NCBI RefSeq assembly: GCF_000423725.1
Contig: NZ_KE384084.1
Span: 328,231 to 392,230, forward strand
Reading direction: 5' to 3'
Source of the DNA: Streptococcus devriesei DSM 19639
GTDB taxonomy: Bacteria > Bacillota > Bacilli > Lactobacillales > Streptococcaceae
DNA: 64,000 nucleotides
Shown here: in pieces, positions 24,989-35,475 of the stretch
Numbering within the stretch: position 1 is the stretch's first letter
How the letters are laid out: every line of letters begins with the position of its first letter
Position numbers and translations under genes: made by a program
Notes under the pieces: model-generated
Database searches by the model: none
Told to the model about the DNA's origin: nothing
What the model saw: the letters and a program-made list of their open reading frames with translations, nothing else

Positions 24989-26764
24989 CTAAGCTTCTGC
25001 TTGCTTGCTGAACTGGCTCATGTACAGATCGTAATAGAAACCTCTGTCGGCCAGAAGACTTTGGTGGCTGCCCTGCTCAATGATTTGTCCGTCTTTCAAA
25101 ACAAGGATTTTATCAGCTTCCTGAATGGTTGAAAGACGATGGGCAATCACAAAGCTGGTCCGCCCTTCCATGAGCTTATTCATCGCTTTTTGAATCAGAA
25201 GTTCCAAACGTGTGTCAACAGAGGAGGTTGCTTCATCTAAAATCAGAATTTTAGGATCAGCCAAAAGAGCACGCGCAATAGTTAAGAGCTGCTTTTGTCC
25301 CAGAGAAATATTGCTGGATTCCTGATTCATTTCCATATTGTAGCCGCCGGGCAGTGTCCGGATAAAGTGATCAACATTGGCGGCCTTTGCGGCTTCAACG
25401 ATATCGTCATCGCTGGCATTCAAATTGCCAAAACGCAAATTTTCCTTGATTGTTCCTTCGTAGAGCCAAGCATCCTGCAGGACCATGCCAAACTGCCGGC
25501 GGTAGTCCTGACGGGAAAGATGGCGGATATCATGCCCGTCAACTTCAATCGCTCCTTGTGTCACATCATAAAAACGCATCAAGAGATTAATCAAGGTTGT
25601 CTTACCGGCACCTGTCGGACCGACAATCGCAACCATCTCACCGGGTTTCACTTCCAGATTAAACTGGCGGATAAGCGGTTTGTCCGGTGTGTATTGGAAA
25701 GAGACATCCCGAAAGCTGACCTGTCCGGTCAGATCGTGTTCTAATTTTTCAGTTACCTGATTAACCTCATCTTCTTCATCCAAAACGTCAAAAATACGCT
25801 CTAAAGAAGACTTGGCACTCTGCAGGACACCGGACAGCTGGGTAATGGTCTGAATGGGCTGACTGACTTGCCAAATATATTGCACAAAGGCCTGCAGGTT
25901 ACCGATAGTCAGCTTTCCTGCCAGAACCTGTAAGCCGCCTACCACGGCAACAATCAGATAAGCCCCATCTGAAATAGCATTGAGCACCGGCATCATAATA
26001 CCGGAAATAAAGCTGGCTTTAAAACCGACATTGCGCAGATTTTCTGTAATATCACGGAAGTCTGCTGCAGATACTTCTTCACGGCCATAGAGTTTGATGA
26101 CATTAAAACCCGTCAGATTTTCCTGAACAAAACCGTTCATATCTCCCAGCGCATTAGCCTGCTTTTTAAAATAGGGCTGGGATTTTTTCAAAATAAAACG
26201 GGCACTGAAATAAGTCAGGGGGATGCAGGCAATCACAATCATAGCCAAAGGCAGATTGAGGTAGAGAACCATAGCAACCACCAGGATAATGGTCAAAAAG
26301 GCATTGATAATCTGCAGAAAACTCTGCTGCAAAGCATTAGAAACTGTTTCAACGTCATTGGTAAAGCGCCCCAGCATATCTCCAAATTGGTGGCCGTCAA
26401 AGTAAGAGACAGGAATCTTGTTGATCTTTTCACTCAGATCCTGACGCAAATCACGTATACTTTTCTGCACAGCATTAGTCATAAAATAGTTGGAACCGTA
26501 AGAACCAATACTGTAGAGCAGCCCGCGCAGAAAATAGAGCAGCAAAATACCAAAAATATAAGCGGTATTGATATGAGCTCCTTTGACACCTTTTGCCATG
26601 TCGACCAGATTAGCCGTCAGCTCTGTCATCACAAGACCTAAAATAAAGGGTTCAAGGACATTCATGACAGAGCTGAGAATCTTAAGAAAAATGGCAAGAA
26701 AAAGCGAACTTTTGTAGTTTTTTAAGTAATGCCACAAGCGAAGAAAAACATTTTTATCTTTCAT
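24989..26764 (-). CDS. Heterodimeric ABC exporter, canonical half (591 aa)
   Basis: Six-segment membrane domain (about 15-315) fused to an ATPase domain with Walker A GPTGAGKTT, Walker B ILILDEATSSVDT and H-loop VIAHRLST, all intact; the signature reads ISLGQKQLL. It is a paralogue of RcrQ. GGAGGGCTC precedes the ATG. Only eight bases separate it from its partner gene, and it is the last gene of a long operon. Confidence 0.9.
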   Translation of the reverse strand: MKDKNVFLRLWHYLKNYKSSLFLAIFLKILSSVMNVLEPFILGLVMTELTANLVDMAKGVKGAHINTAYIFGILLLYFLRGLLYSIGSYGSNYFMTNAVQKSIRDLRQDLSEKINKIPVSYFDGHQFGDMLGRFTNDVETVSNALQQSFLQIINAFLTIILVVAMVLYLNLPLAMIVIACIPLTYFSARFILKKSQPYFKKQANALGDMNGFVQENLTGFNVIKLYGREEVSAADFRDITENLRNVGFKASFISGIMMPVLNAISDGAYLIVAVVGGLQVLAGKLTIGNLQAFVQYIWQVSQPIQTITQLSGVLQSAKSSLERIFDVLDEEDEVNQVTEKLEHDLTGQVSFRDVSFQYTPDKPLIRQFNLEVKPGEMVAIVGPTGAGKTTLINLLMRFYDVTQGAIEVDGHDIRHLSRQDYRRQFGMVLQDAWLYEGTIKENLRFGNLNASDDDIVEAAKAANVDHFIRTLPGGYNMEMNQESSNISLGQKQLLTIARALLADPKILILDEATSSVDTRLELLIQKAMNKLMEGRTSFVIAHRLSTIQEADKILVLKDGQIIEQGSHQSLLADRGFYYDLYMSQFSKQAEA

Positions 26765-26772
26765 GAGCCCTC

Positions 26773-28509
26773 CTAACCTTCTGTCAAATTTTGATTATCA
26801 AGCTGCGAATGCGCAATTTCACGGTAGATCTCATTAGACTGTAAAAGCTCATCGTGAGTTCCCCGGCCAACAATTTCACCTTCATCCAGAACAATGATCT
26901 GGTCAGCATTCATAATGGTTCCGACACGCTGAGCAACAATCAGCACGGTGGCATCGCCCGTGATTTCTTTCAGGCGTGCCCGCAGCTGAGCGTCTGTCTT
27001 ATAATCCAGAGCTGAAAAAGAGTCATCGAAAATATAGATATCCGGCTCCTTCACTACTGCCCGAGCGATCGATAAGCGCTGCTTCTGACCGCCGGAGAGA
27101 TTACTGCCGCCTTCTGCCAGATGGGTATCAAATTTTTCTTTTCGGCTTTCAATAAACTCCTTGGCCTGCGCTACATCAGCAGCTGAATGCAATTCAGCCA
27201 GAGTCGCATCTTCTTTCCCGTACTTAAGATTCTCACCGATGGTTCCGGTAAAAAGCAGGGCTCTCTGCGGAATAAAGCCGATTTTTTGGCGTAAAGCTTT
27301 CAAATTATAATCACGGACATCAACACCGTCGACTAAGATTCTGCCCAGTGTCACATCGTAAAAGCGCGGAATCAGATTGACCAGCGATGATTTCCCGGAT
27401 CCTGTACTGCCAATAAAGGCAATGGTCTCACCCGGACCGGCTTTAAAACTGATATCATGCAAGACGGGACTTTCCGTCTCTCCGGGATAGGCAAAGGTCA
27501 CATTGTCGAACTCCAAATAGCCTCTCGTTTTTGTCTCAGTGACACCATTTTCATTGGGATTGATGGAAATAGGCATAGCCATCACTTCCTGAATCCGTTT
27601 GCTTGACACCGCCATCCGCGGATACATGGTAAAAATATTAGCAAACATCAAGAATGAAAAAAGAGCATGAAAACTATATTCAATGAAGGCAAGGAGATCC
27701 CCAATCTTAATCTCAGATTTTTGCAGCGGATCCAGCGAAAAATAAACAATAGCCACAATCATAATGATAATAATCTGCACAAACAGAGCTTCCGTCAGGC
27801 CGGTTAATTTAAAGAGCCGGCTGGAGGTATTTTCATAACTATTATTTTTCAGCGCAAACCGCTCCTCTTGAAAAGATTCACGGGCAAAGGCACGGATAAC
27901 CCTGAGACCGGTCAGATTTTCACGCACGTACTGATTTACCTTGTCCAACGTATTTTGCTGCTTCTCAGACAAGGGGCGTGTTTTTGCTGCCACGTAATAA
28001 ACAACCAGAACTAAAAAAGGAATGGCAACAACCACAACCCAAGCCAATGATGCACTGGTCAAAAGAACCATGATAACACTGGAGACCATCATCATGGGGG
28101 TTACAATTCCCATTCGCAGGGACATTTCAGCGAATTGCATGAGCACAAAAGCATCGCTGGTCATACGGGTTACCAAAGATGAAACACCGATTTTTTCATA
28201 TTCGTGGTGGGAATATTGCTGCAGTTTATCATACATATCATTGCGCATGTCACGAATCATCGTTGTTGTCAGTCTGCCCGAAGCATAGGCCAGTGTAATC
28301 CGCCCTGCTATTCCCAGCAAAACAATCACAAACATGACAGCAGCCCAAAAATAAAGGGCCTTTTTATCAGCCGGTGTAATACCTTGGTCAATCATTCGGG
28401 CTAAGGCCGTCGGCAGCCCTAAATTCACCACAACAAATAAAAAAGCCCCTAAAACATCCAATATCAGCCATTTGGGATACTTTTTCAAATAAGACCAAAT
28501 ATAAGCCAT
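26773..28509 (-). CDS. Heterodimeric ABC exporter, degenerate half (578 aa)
   Basis: Same layout as RcrP. Walker A GSTGSGKSS and signature LSGGQKQRL are good, but Walker B IYIFDDSFSALD has Asp for the catalytic Glu and the H-loop VAQRVGT has Gln for His. With the gene at 24989-26764 it should form one exporter with a single competent ATPase site. Multidrug or peptide export is the usual role; the substrate is unknown. AAAAAGGAGAAGAT precedes the ATG. Confidence 0.9.
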   Translation of the reverse strand: MAYIWSYLKKYPKWLILDVLGAFLFVVVNLGLPTALARMIDQGITPADKKALYFWAAVMFVIVLLGIAGRITLAYASGRLTTTMIRDMRNDMYDKLQQYSHHEYEKIGVSSLVTRMTSDAFVLMQFAEMSLRMGIVTPMMMVSSVIMVLLTSASLAWVVVVAIPFLVLVVYYVAAKTRPLSEKQQNTLDKVNQYVRENLTGLRVIRAFARESFQEERFALKNNSYENTSSRLFKLTGLTEALFVQIIIIMIVAIVYFSLDPLQKSEIKIGDLLAFIEYSFHALFSFLMFANIFTMYPRMAVSSKRIQEVMAMPISINPNENGVTETKTRGYLEFDNVTFAYPGETESPVLHDISFKAGPGETIAFIGSTGSGKSSLVNLIPRFYDVTLGRILVDGVDVRDYNLKALRQKIGFIPQRALLFTGTIGENLKYGKEDATLAELHSAADVAQAKEFIESRKEKFDTHLAEGGSNLSGGQKQRLSIARAVVKEPDIYIFDDSFSALDYKTDAQLRARLKEITGDATVLIVAQRVGTIMNADQIIVLDEGEIVGRGTHDELLQSNEIYREIAHSQLDNQNLTEG

Positions 28510-28524
28510 ATCTTCTCCTTTTTC

Positions 28525-29004
28525 TTACAAATCTTTTATCATCCAAACGTCCATGGCATCATGCGAAGCACCAAAAGACAGAGGCGCCTTTAACTTGACA
28601 AAACCAAAGTGCTCATAGACCCTAAGAGCCTGCTTGAGCACATGTGAACTTTCAAGGTAGATCTTGGCAAAGCCTGCTTTTTTAGCCTCCTGAAAAATAT
28701 GCCGTATTAGAAGGCCGGCGATACCCTTGCCGCGGTGATCCTCATGCACATAGAGTTTTTGCAGCTCCGCTGTTTCTTTCGAAACAGGCGCAAAGCCGCC
28801 CACTCCCACGATATTATGATGGCTGTCCTCTGCAACAAAATAAGCAGCTCTGGGATAGCCGTCATAATGAGCGCTCAGCCTGTCTAACTGAGGATCAAAA
28901 TAGGCAGTGCCTTCAACAGCCAAGCCTTCTTTTTCCAAAGAATGGCGAATCAGCTGAGCAGCTGCAGTATCATCGTTTTGCTCTATGGGTCTGATTAACA
29001 TCAT
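28525..29004 (-). CDS. GNAT-family N-acetyltransferase (159 aa)
   Basis: Acetyl-CoA-binding motif A is clear: LYVHEDHRGKGIAGLL (about residues 90-105), followed by the beta-strand and helix AKIYLESS, ALRVYEHFGFVKL. The acceptor is unknown. The ATG overlaps the ABC-F stop in ATGA. Confidence 0.88.
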   Translation of the reverse strand: MMLIRPIEQNDDTAAAQLIRHSLEKEGLAVEGTAYFDPQLDRLSAHYDGYPRAAYFVAEDSHHNIVGVGGFAPVSKETAELQKLYVHEDHRGKGIAGLLIRHIFQEAKKAGFAKIYLESSHVLKQALRVYEHFGFVKLKAPLSFGASHDAMDVWMIKDL

Positions 29005-30869
29005 TTCTCCAACTCACTCAGGTATTCATAGCGCTCGTACTTTTCCAGCAGCTGATTATTCATGTCATCAAGGTCTCGCTGCAAGGCTGCTAACTGGCCG
29101 TAGTCGCTGGCATTTTCCTGCATCTCACTCTCAATGCCTTCGATCCGCTTTTCAAGCGCGGCAATATCATCCTCAATCGCTGCCCATTCCTGCTTTTCAA
29201 AGTAGGACATGCGTTTCTTTTGGCTCTTGATTTTTTCAGCTTTCGGTTTTTCTTTTTTCTGTGCCATAGCAGAGCTGGATTTTTCAAACTCTTTTTCATC
29301 CAGATAGTCGGTGTAATTGCCAAAAAATGTACGGATTGCACCGTCCTCAAAAGCCAGAATTTTATTGGCTACCTTATCCAAAAAATAACGGTCATGGCTG
29401 ACTGTAATGACAGGACCGGCAAACTGCCCGAGAAAATTTTCAAGTACCGTCAAAGTAGCAATATCAAGGTCATTGGTCGGTTCATCCAACAATAAAACAT
29501 TGGGCTTTTCAATGAGGATTTTTAGAAGATAAAGCCGCTTTTTTTCACCGCCTGACAGCTTGGAAATAAGTGTTCCGTGACTTGATCTGGGAAAGAGAAA
29601 TTGCTCCAGCAGATCCGTGACACTGCTGGTTCCTACAACCGTTTTAACCTCATCTGCAGCTTCCTGCAAGTAATTGATGAGACGCTTGCTCTCATCCATT
29701 CCCTTAATCTGCTGCGAAAAATAACCGATGCGAACAGTCTCTCCGGTAATGAGCTGTCCGGAATCCGGCTGTAAATCACCGTTAATCAGATTCAGCAGGG
29801 TTGATTTTCCGACACCATTGTCACCGACAATGCCAATGCGATCTTTATTTTGAATAAGCAGATTGAAATGCGACAGAATGGGCTTATCCGGAAAGGCAAA
29901 ACCAACATCTTCAAAAGAAATGACTTTCTTGCCGATACGGCTGGTTTCAAAATTAATAGCCAAATCGGCAGTATCAGTATTGCCTCTTACATCAGCTTTT
30001 AAATCCTTGAAGCGGTTAATCCGAGCCTGCTGCTTTGTTGCTCTGGCCTGGGGCTGCCTGCGCATCCACGCAAGTTCCTGTTTATAGAGCTGCCGTTTTT
30101 TATGCAGAGAAGCTGCATCACGCTCATCCTGCTCAGCGCGAAGGCGGACGTAATCCTGATAATTCCCCTGATATTCTGACAAATGCGCCCTGTCCAATTC
30201 AAAAATACGGGTGGCAACATTATCCAAAAAATAGCGGTCATGGGTAATAAACAGCACAGTTCTGCGGCTGCTCTTCAAATAATTCGTCAGCCAGGCAATT
30301 GTATCAATATCCAAATGGTTGGTCGGTTCATCCAAGAGCAATAAATCTGCTTCAGCCAGTAAGACCTGAGCCAGCTGAACCCGGCGGCGCATCCCTCCGG
30401 ATAATTGACTGACCAGCTGACTGGTGTCATGGATACCTAACTGAGACAAGACTGTTTTTACTTCACTTTCAATACTCCAAGCGTCCAGAGCATCCATCTC
30501 TGCCATGATCTTTTCCAGCTTATCCTGACTGGCCTCATCATAATCCGCCATCAGCTTTTCATAGGAACGAACCAGCTCCATTTCTCGCAGTTCTGATGAC
30601 AATACGGTATCAAGCACTGTTTTTGTTTCATCAAAATGCGGTTCCTGCATCAAATAAGCTATCTTGTAGCCGTTTTTCTTATGAAAGGGCGATCTGTCTC
30701 CATCAAAACCCAGTCTGCCTGAAAGAACATCCAAGAGCGTAGTCTTTCCAGTCCCATTGACACCGATAATGCCAATGCGGTCCAGATCGCGGATAATAAA
30801 GGAAATATCCCGAAAGACTGTTTTATCACCAACAGTTTTGCTCAGTCCGTCAACTAAAAAATCACTCAC
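29001..30869 (-). CDS. ABC-F family ATP-binding protein (622 aa)
   Basis: Two ATPase domains in one chain without membrane segments: first Walker [11 protein letters not shown] and signature LSGGMRRRV, second [10 protein letters not shown] and LSGGEKKRL, joined by a basic linker rich in Arg and Gln, and a charged coiled-coil C-terminal region. This is the Uup/YfmR-like layout of ribosome-associated ABC-F factors that relieve stalled translation; a resistance role is possible but not shown. The start is GTG at 30869 after AAAGGAACTGGA, overlapping the cca stop by eight bases; a longer reading from 30926 lies inside cca. Confidence 0.88.
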   Translation of the reverse strand: MSDFLVDGLSKTVGDKTVFRDISFIIRDLDRIGIIGVNGTGKTTLLDVLSGRLGFDGDRSPFHKKNGYKIAYLMQEPHFDETKTVLDTVLSSELREMELVRSYEKLMADYDEASQDKLEKIMAEMDALDAWSIESEVKTVLSQLGIHDTSQLVSQLSGGMRRRVQLAQVLLAEADLLLLDEPTNHLDIDTIAWLTNYLKSSRRTVLFITHDRYFLDNVATRIFELDRAHLSEYQGNYQDYVRLRAEQDERDAASLHKKRQLYKQELAWMRRQPQARATKQQARINRFKDLKADVRGNTDTADLAINFETSRIGKKVISFEDVGFAFPDKPILSHFNLLIQNKDRIGIVGDNGVGKSTLLNLINGDLQPDSGQLITGETVRIGYFSQQIKGMDESKRLINYLQEAADEVKTVVGTSSVTDLLEQFLFPRSSHGTLISKLSGGEKKRLYLLKILIEKPNVLLLDEPTNDLDIATLTVLENFLGQFAGPVITVSHDRYFLDKVANKILAFEDGAIRTFFGNYTDYLDEKEFEKSSSAMAQKKEKPKAEKIKSQKKRMSYFEKQEWAAIEDDIAALEKRIEGIESEMQENASDYGQLAALQRDLDDMNNQLLEKYERYEYLSELEK

Positions 30870-32073
30870 GCTCCAGTTCCTTTCTGACAAAATCAAAAAT
30901 AGCTTCCCGCTTATTTTCCAAATCACCTGCTACAATGAGCAGCTCAATTTGATTCAGGAGTTTCCCGAGTTTCGGACCCGGCTTAAGTCCCAGTTCTGCT
31001 ATCAAATCGCCGCCTTTGACAAGAATGTCATGCTTATCGTGAATAGTAAGATCGGCGTTGAGGCTTCTAATACGCTCAGCGTCAACAGCAAGACCTTGTG
31101 CCTTGCGAAGCTCTTCGACGAGCAGCATCAAATCCTCACCGTAGCGATAAACATCGGCCTTATCCGGCTGCCTCTTCTGACGCAAATCATAGATTGCTAA
31201 AATTTTCTCTACTGTTTTTTGAAAATGATTGGCGGTCTTCCATTGTTTCAAAAAAGACTTGGAATTTTTAACATTCAGATACAAGAGCACTGCCGCCCAG
31301 GCCTGCTCAGACGTCGAAAATCTAAATCCTTCCGGTAAATCACTTAAAAGCCGCTGCCAATTTTCAGCGGAATTCTCCAGCAAAGGCAGGTGATTATAAG
31401 CCTGACTGGCAAGCAGGTAAGCAATCCCCTTGCGCCAAAAAGGAGCCTGCAGCAGCTTGTCAAACTCAATAAAAGAGCGCTCTACAGAAATTTTTTCCAA
31501 TAAGGGCGCATGTTCTTTCATGGCAGCAAAAGTCTCTTCTTCAATGTCAAAATCAAGATTGGCAGCAAATCGCAGGCCTCTCATAATCCGCAGAGCATCT
31601 TCATTAAAGCGCTCAGCAGCATTGCCGACCGCCCGCAGACGCTTCTGATTTAAATCTTCTAAGCCGTTAAATTTATCAATAACATTGGACTGCTCATCGA
31701 GAGCAAAGGCATTGATGGTAAAATCCCGGCGCTTCAAATCTTCTTCCAAAGAGCGCACGAAAGACACCTGACTGGGTCTGCGGTAATCCACATAGACATC
31801 CTCAGTCCGAAAGGTCGTGACTTCATACTCATGACCGTTCTCTAAAACTAATACAGTACCGTGCTCAATGCCAATATCTACTGTTCGCGGGAAAATTTTC
31901 TTAGTTTCTGCCGGATAAGAGCTGCTGGCAATATCGACATCGTGAATGGGGCGGCCCAGCAAAGCATCGCGCACACTCCCGCCGACAAAATAAGCTTCAA
32001 AACCAGCCGCTTTAATTTTCTCTAATACTGGTAAAGCCTCCTGAAATTCAGAAGGCAGATGTTTTAATCTCAT
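30862..32073 (-). CDS. cca: CCA tRNA nucleotidyltransferase (403 aa)
   Basis: Adds or repairs the CCA end of tRNA. Class-II nucleotidyltransferase head: [21 protein letters not shown] (split across about residues 26-46), [14 protein letters not shown] and the [18 protein letters not shown] neck motif. Length matches bacterial CCA-adding enzymes. Coupled to dapB by a four-base ATGA overlap. Confidence 0.95.
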   Translation of the reverse strand: MRLKHLPSEFQEALPVLEKIKAAGFEAYFVGGSVRDALLGRPIHDVDIASSSYPAETKKIFPRTVDIGIEHGTVLVLENGHEYEVTTFRTEDVYVDYRRPSQVSFVRSLEEDLKRRDFTINAFALDEQSNVIDKFNGLEDLNQKRLRAVGNAAERFNEDALRIMRGLRFAANLDFDIEEETFAAMKEHAPLLEKISVERSFIEFDKLLQAPFWRKGIAYLLASQAYNHLPLLENSAENWQRLLSDLPEGFRFSTSEQAWAAVLLYLNVKNSKSFLKQWKTANHFQKTVEKILAIYDLRQKRQPDKADVYRYGEDLMLLVEELRKAQGLAVDAERIRSLNADLTIHDKHDILVKGGDLIAELGLKPGPKLGKLLNQIELLIVAGDLENKREAIFDFVRKELERE

Positions 32074-32837
32074 AATAAATGTTCCAAACCGTAAACGAGC
32101 TGCCCTCGTTTCACCACTTCTTTAATCCCTAGGTTGACACCGCTCATGAACGAAATACGATCATAAGAGTCATGGCGAAGAGTCAGCCCCTCACCCTGTG
32201 CACCAAAAATCACTTCTTGGTGGGCAACAAGTCCCGGCAGGCGGACACTGTGGATTCTAAAACCGTCAAATTCGGCACCGCGCGCACCAGCCAGTGTCTC
32301 TTCTTCATCTTCAGCTCCTTGTTTTTTATAGGTACGGGCTTCACGGATGAGTTCAGCTGTTTTGACAGCCGTTCCGCTTGGAGCATCTTTTTTCTTATCA
32401 TGGTGCAGCTCAATGATTTCCAAATCCGGAAAATATTTAGACGCTTTAGCTGCAAATTCCATCAGTAAAATAGCTCCGATAGCAAAGTTAGGCGCAATCA
32501 GGCCGCCTAGTTTTTGATCCGCCGACAGAGCTATTAAATCTGCAATCTGTTTTTCGGTAAAACCAGTTGTACCAACGACCGGGCAAAAACCATTTTCCAA
32601 AGCAAAGCGGGTGTTCTCATAAGCGACTTTAGGCATGGTAAAGTCCACCCAGACATCGGCATCAAAGCCAACCAAGTCGGCCTTATCCGTGAAGACAGGA
32701 ACACCGTCAAAATCTTTTTCGCTGGCAAAAGGATCGAGCAGAGCTGCCAACTGGAGCTCACTGTCGCCTTTAACCATATCTACGGCTGTTGAACCCATTC
32801 TTCCCTTAAAACCTGCAACAATAACTTTAATACTCAT
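32070..32837 (-). CDS. dapB: 4-hydroxy-tetrahydrodipicolinate reductase DapB (255 aa)
   Basis: Lysine/peptidoglycan pathway enzyme. N-terminal NAD(P)H site GFKGRMGS (about 9-16) and the catalytic segment [16 protein letters not shown] (about 141-156), with the basic Lys of the active site. Full length. AAGGAGAAGAAAA precedes the ATG. Placed between degV and cca, an order common in streptococci. Confidence 0.96.
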   Translation of the reverse strand: MSIKVIVAGFKGRMGSTAVDMVKGDSELQLAALLDPFASEKDFDGVPVFTDKADLVGFDADVWVDFTMPKVAYENTRFALENGFCPVVGTTGFTEKQIADLIALSADQKLGGLIAPNFAIGAILLMEFAAKASKYFPDLEIIELHHDKKKDAPSGTAVKTAELIREARTYKKQGAEDEEETLAGARGAEFDGFRIHSVRLPGLVAHQEVIFGAQGEGLTLRHDSYDRISFMSGVNLGIKEVVKRGQLVYGLEHLL

Positions 32838-32848
32838 TTTTCTTCTCC

Positions 32849-33694
32849 TTAAACGATCGGTACAGCTCCAAGCGCAAGCGCTCCTTCTCCCAGATGGGTG
32901 GCAATGACGCCGTCGAAAGGAACAATAGCTAAATTGTCTGTATAGCCATGCGCTCTTAAACGCTCCTGTAAATCTGCGGCCTTGTCTATGGCATTTGCAT
33001 GGATAATATAAGCCATGTAATCGCCGTCTGCAGTGACATCATCTAAGATCGCAATCAGACGCTTAAGCGCTTTTTTCTCAGTTCTGACCTTCTCAAAAAC
33101 CTCAATCCTGCCATCAGTAAAATACAAAATAGGCTTAATACTCAGCAGATTGCCCAAAAGAGCCGAGCCGTTTGACAAGCGGCCGCCTTTAACCAGATGA
33201 TTGAGGTCATCTACCATAATGAAGGCATTGGTCTTTTCAATCATAACCTTCAGATTGGCTAAAATCTGCTCAAAAGAAAGACCCTCTTCACCCCATCTTA
33301 GGGTTTCCATGACCATCCATCCCATCGGGCTGGAGGTGATTTTGGTATCGGGAAAAGCGATGTCCAAGCCGGCGTATTCCTCAGTCAGGTACTGAATATT
33401 TTGGTGAAATCCTGAGATTCCGCTTGATAGGAAAAGACCGATAACATGAGTATAGCCGTCTTTTTCCAGCTTTGTCAGCAATGCATCCAGATCGGCCAAG
33501 CTAGGCTGACTGGTCTTTGGTAACTCTTTGGAGGCTGCCATTTTGGCATAAAACTCATCCAAGGTCAGATTCTTGCCTTCAACATAAGATTTCCCCTCAA
33601 TTGCAATCTCAATGTCAAGGATAAAAAGATTGCCGCTTGACGCAAAGTCTTCCGGAAGGTAGACCGATGAGTCTGTAATTACAGCTAGTTTCAT
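32849..33694 (-). CDS. DegV-family fatty-acid-binding protein (281 aa)
   Basis: DegV proteins bind a fatty acid and serve fatty-acid kinase (FakB-like role). N-terminal [12 protein letters not shown] and the ligand loop [13 protein letters not shown] (about 92-104), then [21 protein letters not shown] are standard. The exact lipid is unknown. It follows the DUF1149 gene after five bases. Confidence 0.9.
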   Translation of the reverse strand: MKLAVITDSSVYLPEDFASSGNLFILDIEIAIEGKSYVEGKNLTLDEFYAKMAASKELPKTSQPSLADLDALLTKLEKDGYTHVIGLFLSSGISGFHQNIQYLTEEYAGLDIAFPDTKITSSPMGWMVMETLRWGEEGLSFEQILANLKVMIEKTNAFIMVDDLNHLVKGGRLSNGSALLGNLLSIKPILYFTDGRIEVFEKVRTEKKALKRLIAILDDVTADGDYMAYIIHANAIDKAADLQERLRAHGYTDNLAIVPFDGVIATHLGEGALALGAVPIV

Positions 33695-33699
33695 CTCTT

Positions 33700-34074
33700 T
33701 TAGAACTCCAGTGTAACGCCTTCTCTATCCAGCGCAATTTCAGTCACTTCATAGGTCATGCGTTTCAAAATATCTAAAAGGGGTGCCGCTAAAGTCGCAA
33801 CTTCTTCCTGTGAAAATTCACTGGGCTGATTGATTAGGCGATCTTTGATTTTGACCATTTGCGATAAGACACCGCTGAGCACAAACTCATCGCGCACAAT
33901 CATAAACTGCAAGACAGCTATAACTGTCGTTTCGTTCAGTTCTTCATTTTTTTCAACTAATTGGAAAGTTACCTCAACATCTGTTTCCGGTGTCCCGTTT
34001 TCTTTCTCCCATTCTAAATTTCTGGCATCGTAATGATACTGGTTGACAAACTCTTTTTGACGTACAATTTCCAT
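33700..34074 (-). CDS. DUF1149 family protein (124 aa)
   Basis: Small acidic soluble protein, SecB-like in predicted fold for this family, restricted to lactobacillales. It begins MEIVRQKEFVNQYHYDARN and ends with a beta-rich EIALDREGVTLEF. AAGGAGAAAACA precedes the ATG. First gene of the operon that runs through degV, dapB, cca and the second ABC exporter. Confidence 0.85.
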   Translation of the reverse strand: MEIVRQKEFVNQYHYDARNLEWEKENGTPETDVEVTFQLVEKNEELNETTVIAVLQFMIVRDEFVLSGVLSQMVKIKDRLINQPSEFSQEEVATLAAPLLDILKRMTYEVTEIALDREGVTLEF

Positions 34075-34103
34075 TGTTTTCTCCTTGTTTCACATTACTT
34101 TTC

Positions 34104-34112
34104 ATTATAGCA
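34104..34112 (-). promoter_or_regulatory. Extended -10 promoter of the DUF1149-degV-dapB-cca operon
   Basis: Minus-strand TGCTATAAT, 29 bp before the DUF1149 start codon; the -35 is poor. Confidence 0.6.
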
Positions 34113-34143
34113 CACTTAAAAACAAAATTAAAGAAATCCCTTA

Positions 34144-34665
34144 TCAGAATTTCTTTTGCGGATGCTTAGCAACGATGTCCGGATACCGTTCCAAAACAGC
34201 CTTTCCTTTGTCTGTGATTTGATAACCTCGAAGGTCAAACAGTCTTTCCAGTTCCTCATTGGAATAAACCTTGGCCAGAGCTTCCTCCACATCGCGGCGT
34301 TTCATTTTAGACAGGCCCTTGACATGCTGCAGCTGTAAAAATTCTTTTAGTTTTGGCATAGCCAAGTGCTTGAGAGACTCAAAAGCTGTATTCAGCCTGA
34401 CATAGTTTCCCTGAAGAAGCCAATCTAATTCTTTTTGAGCGTCAATGCCATAGCTGGTATAAAAATACTTATGGTGAGAAGACTGATTGGTATAGGTGCC
34501 AAAGCTGATCCGCCAGAGCATGATAATATGGCCGGGCAGCAGACCTTCTGCTGTGCGTACCATATTTCGTTTAGGGACAGGCTTTTTTAGGAGCTCCTCC
34601 TGATACTGCGGCGCAAAATAAGGCAGCTCAGCATGATTAGCATAGACTTGATTAAAATTTTTCAT
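34144..34665 (-). CDS. SAP-like domain protein of unknown function (173 aa)
   Basis: The middle part, LQLQHVKGLSKMKRRDVEEALAK with the preceding LKEFL, looks like a SAP-type helix-turn-helix, a DNA-binding module; the C-terminal YQITDKGKAVLERYPDIV adds a short winged-like segment. The N terminus has no match I know. I place the start at 34665 (MKNFNQVY); an in-frame start at 34704 would lie within the terminator of the next gene. There is almost no leader: the -10 TACAAT ends six bases before the ATG, so the mRNA may be leaderless. Confidence 0.7.
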   Translation of the reverse strand: MKNFNQVYANHAELPYFAPQYQEELLKKPVPKRNMVRTAEGLLPGHIIMLWRISFGTYTNQSSHHKYFYTSYGIDAQKELDWLLQGNYVRLNTAFESLKHLAMPKLKEFLQLQHVKGLSKMKRRDVEEALAKVYSNEELERLFDLRGYQITDKGKAVLERYPDIVAKHPQKKF

Positions 34666-34671
34666 GCTTCT

Positions 34672-34680
34672 ATTGTAACA
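34672..34680 (-). promoter_or_regulatory. Extended -10 directly before the SAP-like gene
   Basis: Minus-strand TGTTACAAT overlaps the U-tract of the upstream terminator and ends six bases before the ATG, so transcription would begin at or next to the start codon. Confidence 0.45.
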
Positions 34681-34681
34681 A

Positions 34682-34743
34682 AAAAAGAGCAGGACCAAAA
34701 TCAATTCTGCTTTAGAAATTGATTTTATCAGTCCCGCTCTTTT
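34682..34743 (-). terminator. Terminator of the PAP2 gene
   Basis: Long stem: AAAAGAGC and GGAC arms at the base, then AAAATCAATT pairing with AATTGATTTT, ending in seven T residues on the minus strand. Confidence 0.85.
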
Positions 34744-34796
34744 AGCCGCTTGAAGCGCAGCTATTGCTTAAACCTTAATCAGAATAATCAAACCTG

Positions 34797-35300
34797 TCAG
34801 CTCCAAAACAGCAGACTGCCAGCCGCAAGGCCAATGAGGTAGCCGATAATAACATCTTTGGGATAGTGAACACCGCCTAAAACTCGGCACAGGGCCAGTA
34901 AAGCAGACAGCAAAAGCAAAAGCAGACCCAAGAAAAGATTTTCGTGCAGGATGCAGACACTGATAACCGTTGCCGAAAAAACATGGCGGCTGGGCATAGA
35001 CTGTCCCTTTGACTTCTTTATAATCAAAGGCTGAATTGCCCAAGCCTCATAAGGTCTGGGACTGTTAAGTATCTTTCTTGCCAGTGACAGCAAAACAAAA
35101 GCTATTCCCGGAATGATGATATAAGGTGCCAAGACCCCTATCTTTTTTTGAGACCAAAAAAGATAAGCCAACAAAGCCAAATAAAAAACAGGCATTAGTC
35201 TGGTAATCAGAATATTTGTCCATTTGATCAGTCGGATAAGCTGAGGTCTTGTTCGGATTGGTTCCGTCAGACTTTCATAAAAAGCTGCATAATTTTTCAT
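34797..35300 (-). CDS. PAP2-family membrane phosphatase (167 aa)
   Basis: Acid phosphatase/lipid phosphatase signature in order: KILNSPRPYE (KX5-6RP), SMPSRHVFSA (PSGH type with Arg for Gly) and CRVLGGVHYPKDV (SRX5HX3D type with Cys for Ser). About five membrane segments place the site outside. Likely undecaprenyl-pyrophosphate or phosphatidylglycerophosphate phosphatase; which one cannot be told. Confidence 0.88.
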   Translation of the reverse strand: MKNYAAFYESLTEPIRTRPQLIRLIKWTNILITRLMPVFYLALLAYLFWSQKKIGVLAPYIIIPGIAFVLLSLARKILNSPRPYEAWAIQPLIIKKSKGQSMPSRHVFSATVISVCILHENLFLGLLLLLLSALLALCRVLGGVHYPKDVIIGYLIGLAAGSLLFWS

Positions 35301-35447
35301 CTGTCATCTACTTTTCTAAGAAATACCGGAAATTTGCCGCTGACTTTTTTCAGTTTAAATCTATTATAGCATTTCTATTCAAATGCATCAGCAGCCAGCT
35401 CAAAAGCAGCAGCAAAGAAAACAAAATTAAGCAGACCTGCATCAAAC

Positions 35448-35475
35448 AAAAAAAGAGCGATTAGGCTCTCTTTTT
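35448..35475 (-). terminator. Terminator of metE-yitJ
   Basis: Minus-strand AAAAAGAGAGC/GCTCTTTTTTT with loop CTAATC; the loop holds the stop codon of yitJ. Confidence 0.75.

Noticed and set aside
34768..35043. 91-codon minus-strand frame overlapping the PAP2 gene
   Set aside because: Out of frame with the conserved phosphatase motifs of the PAP2 gene, which explain the sequence.
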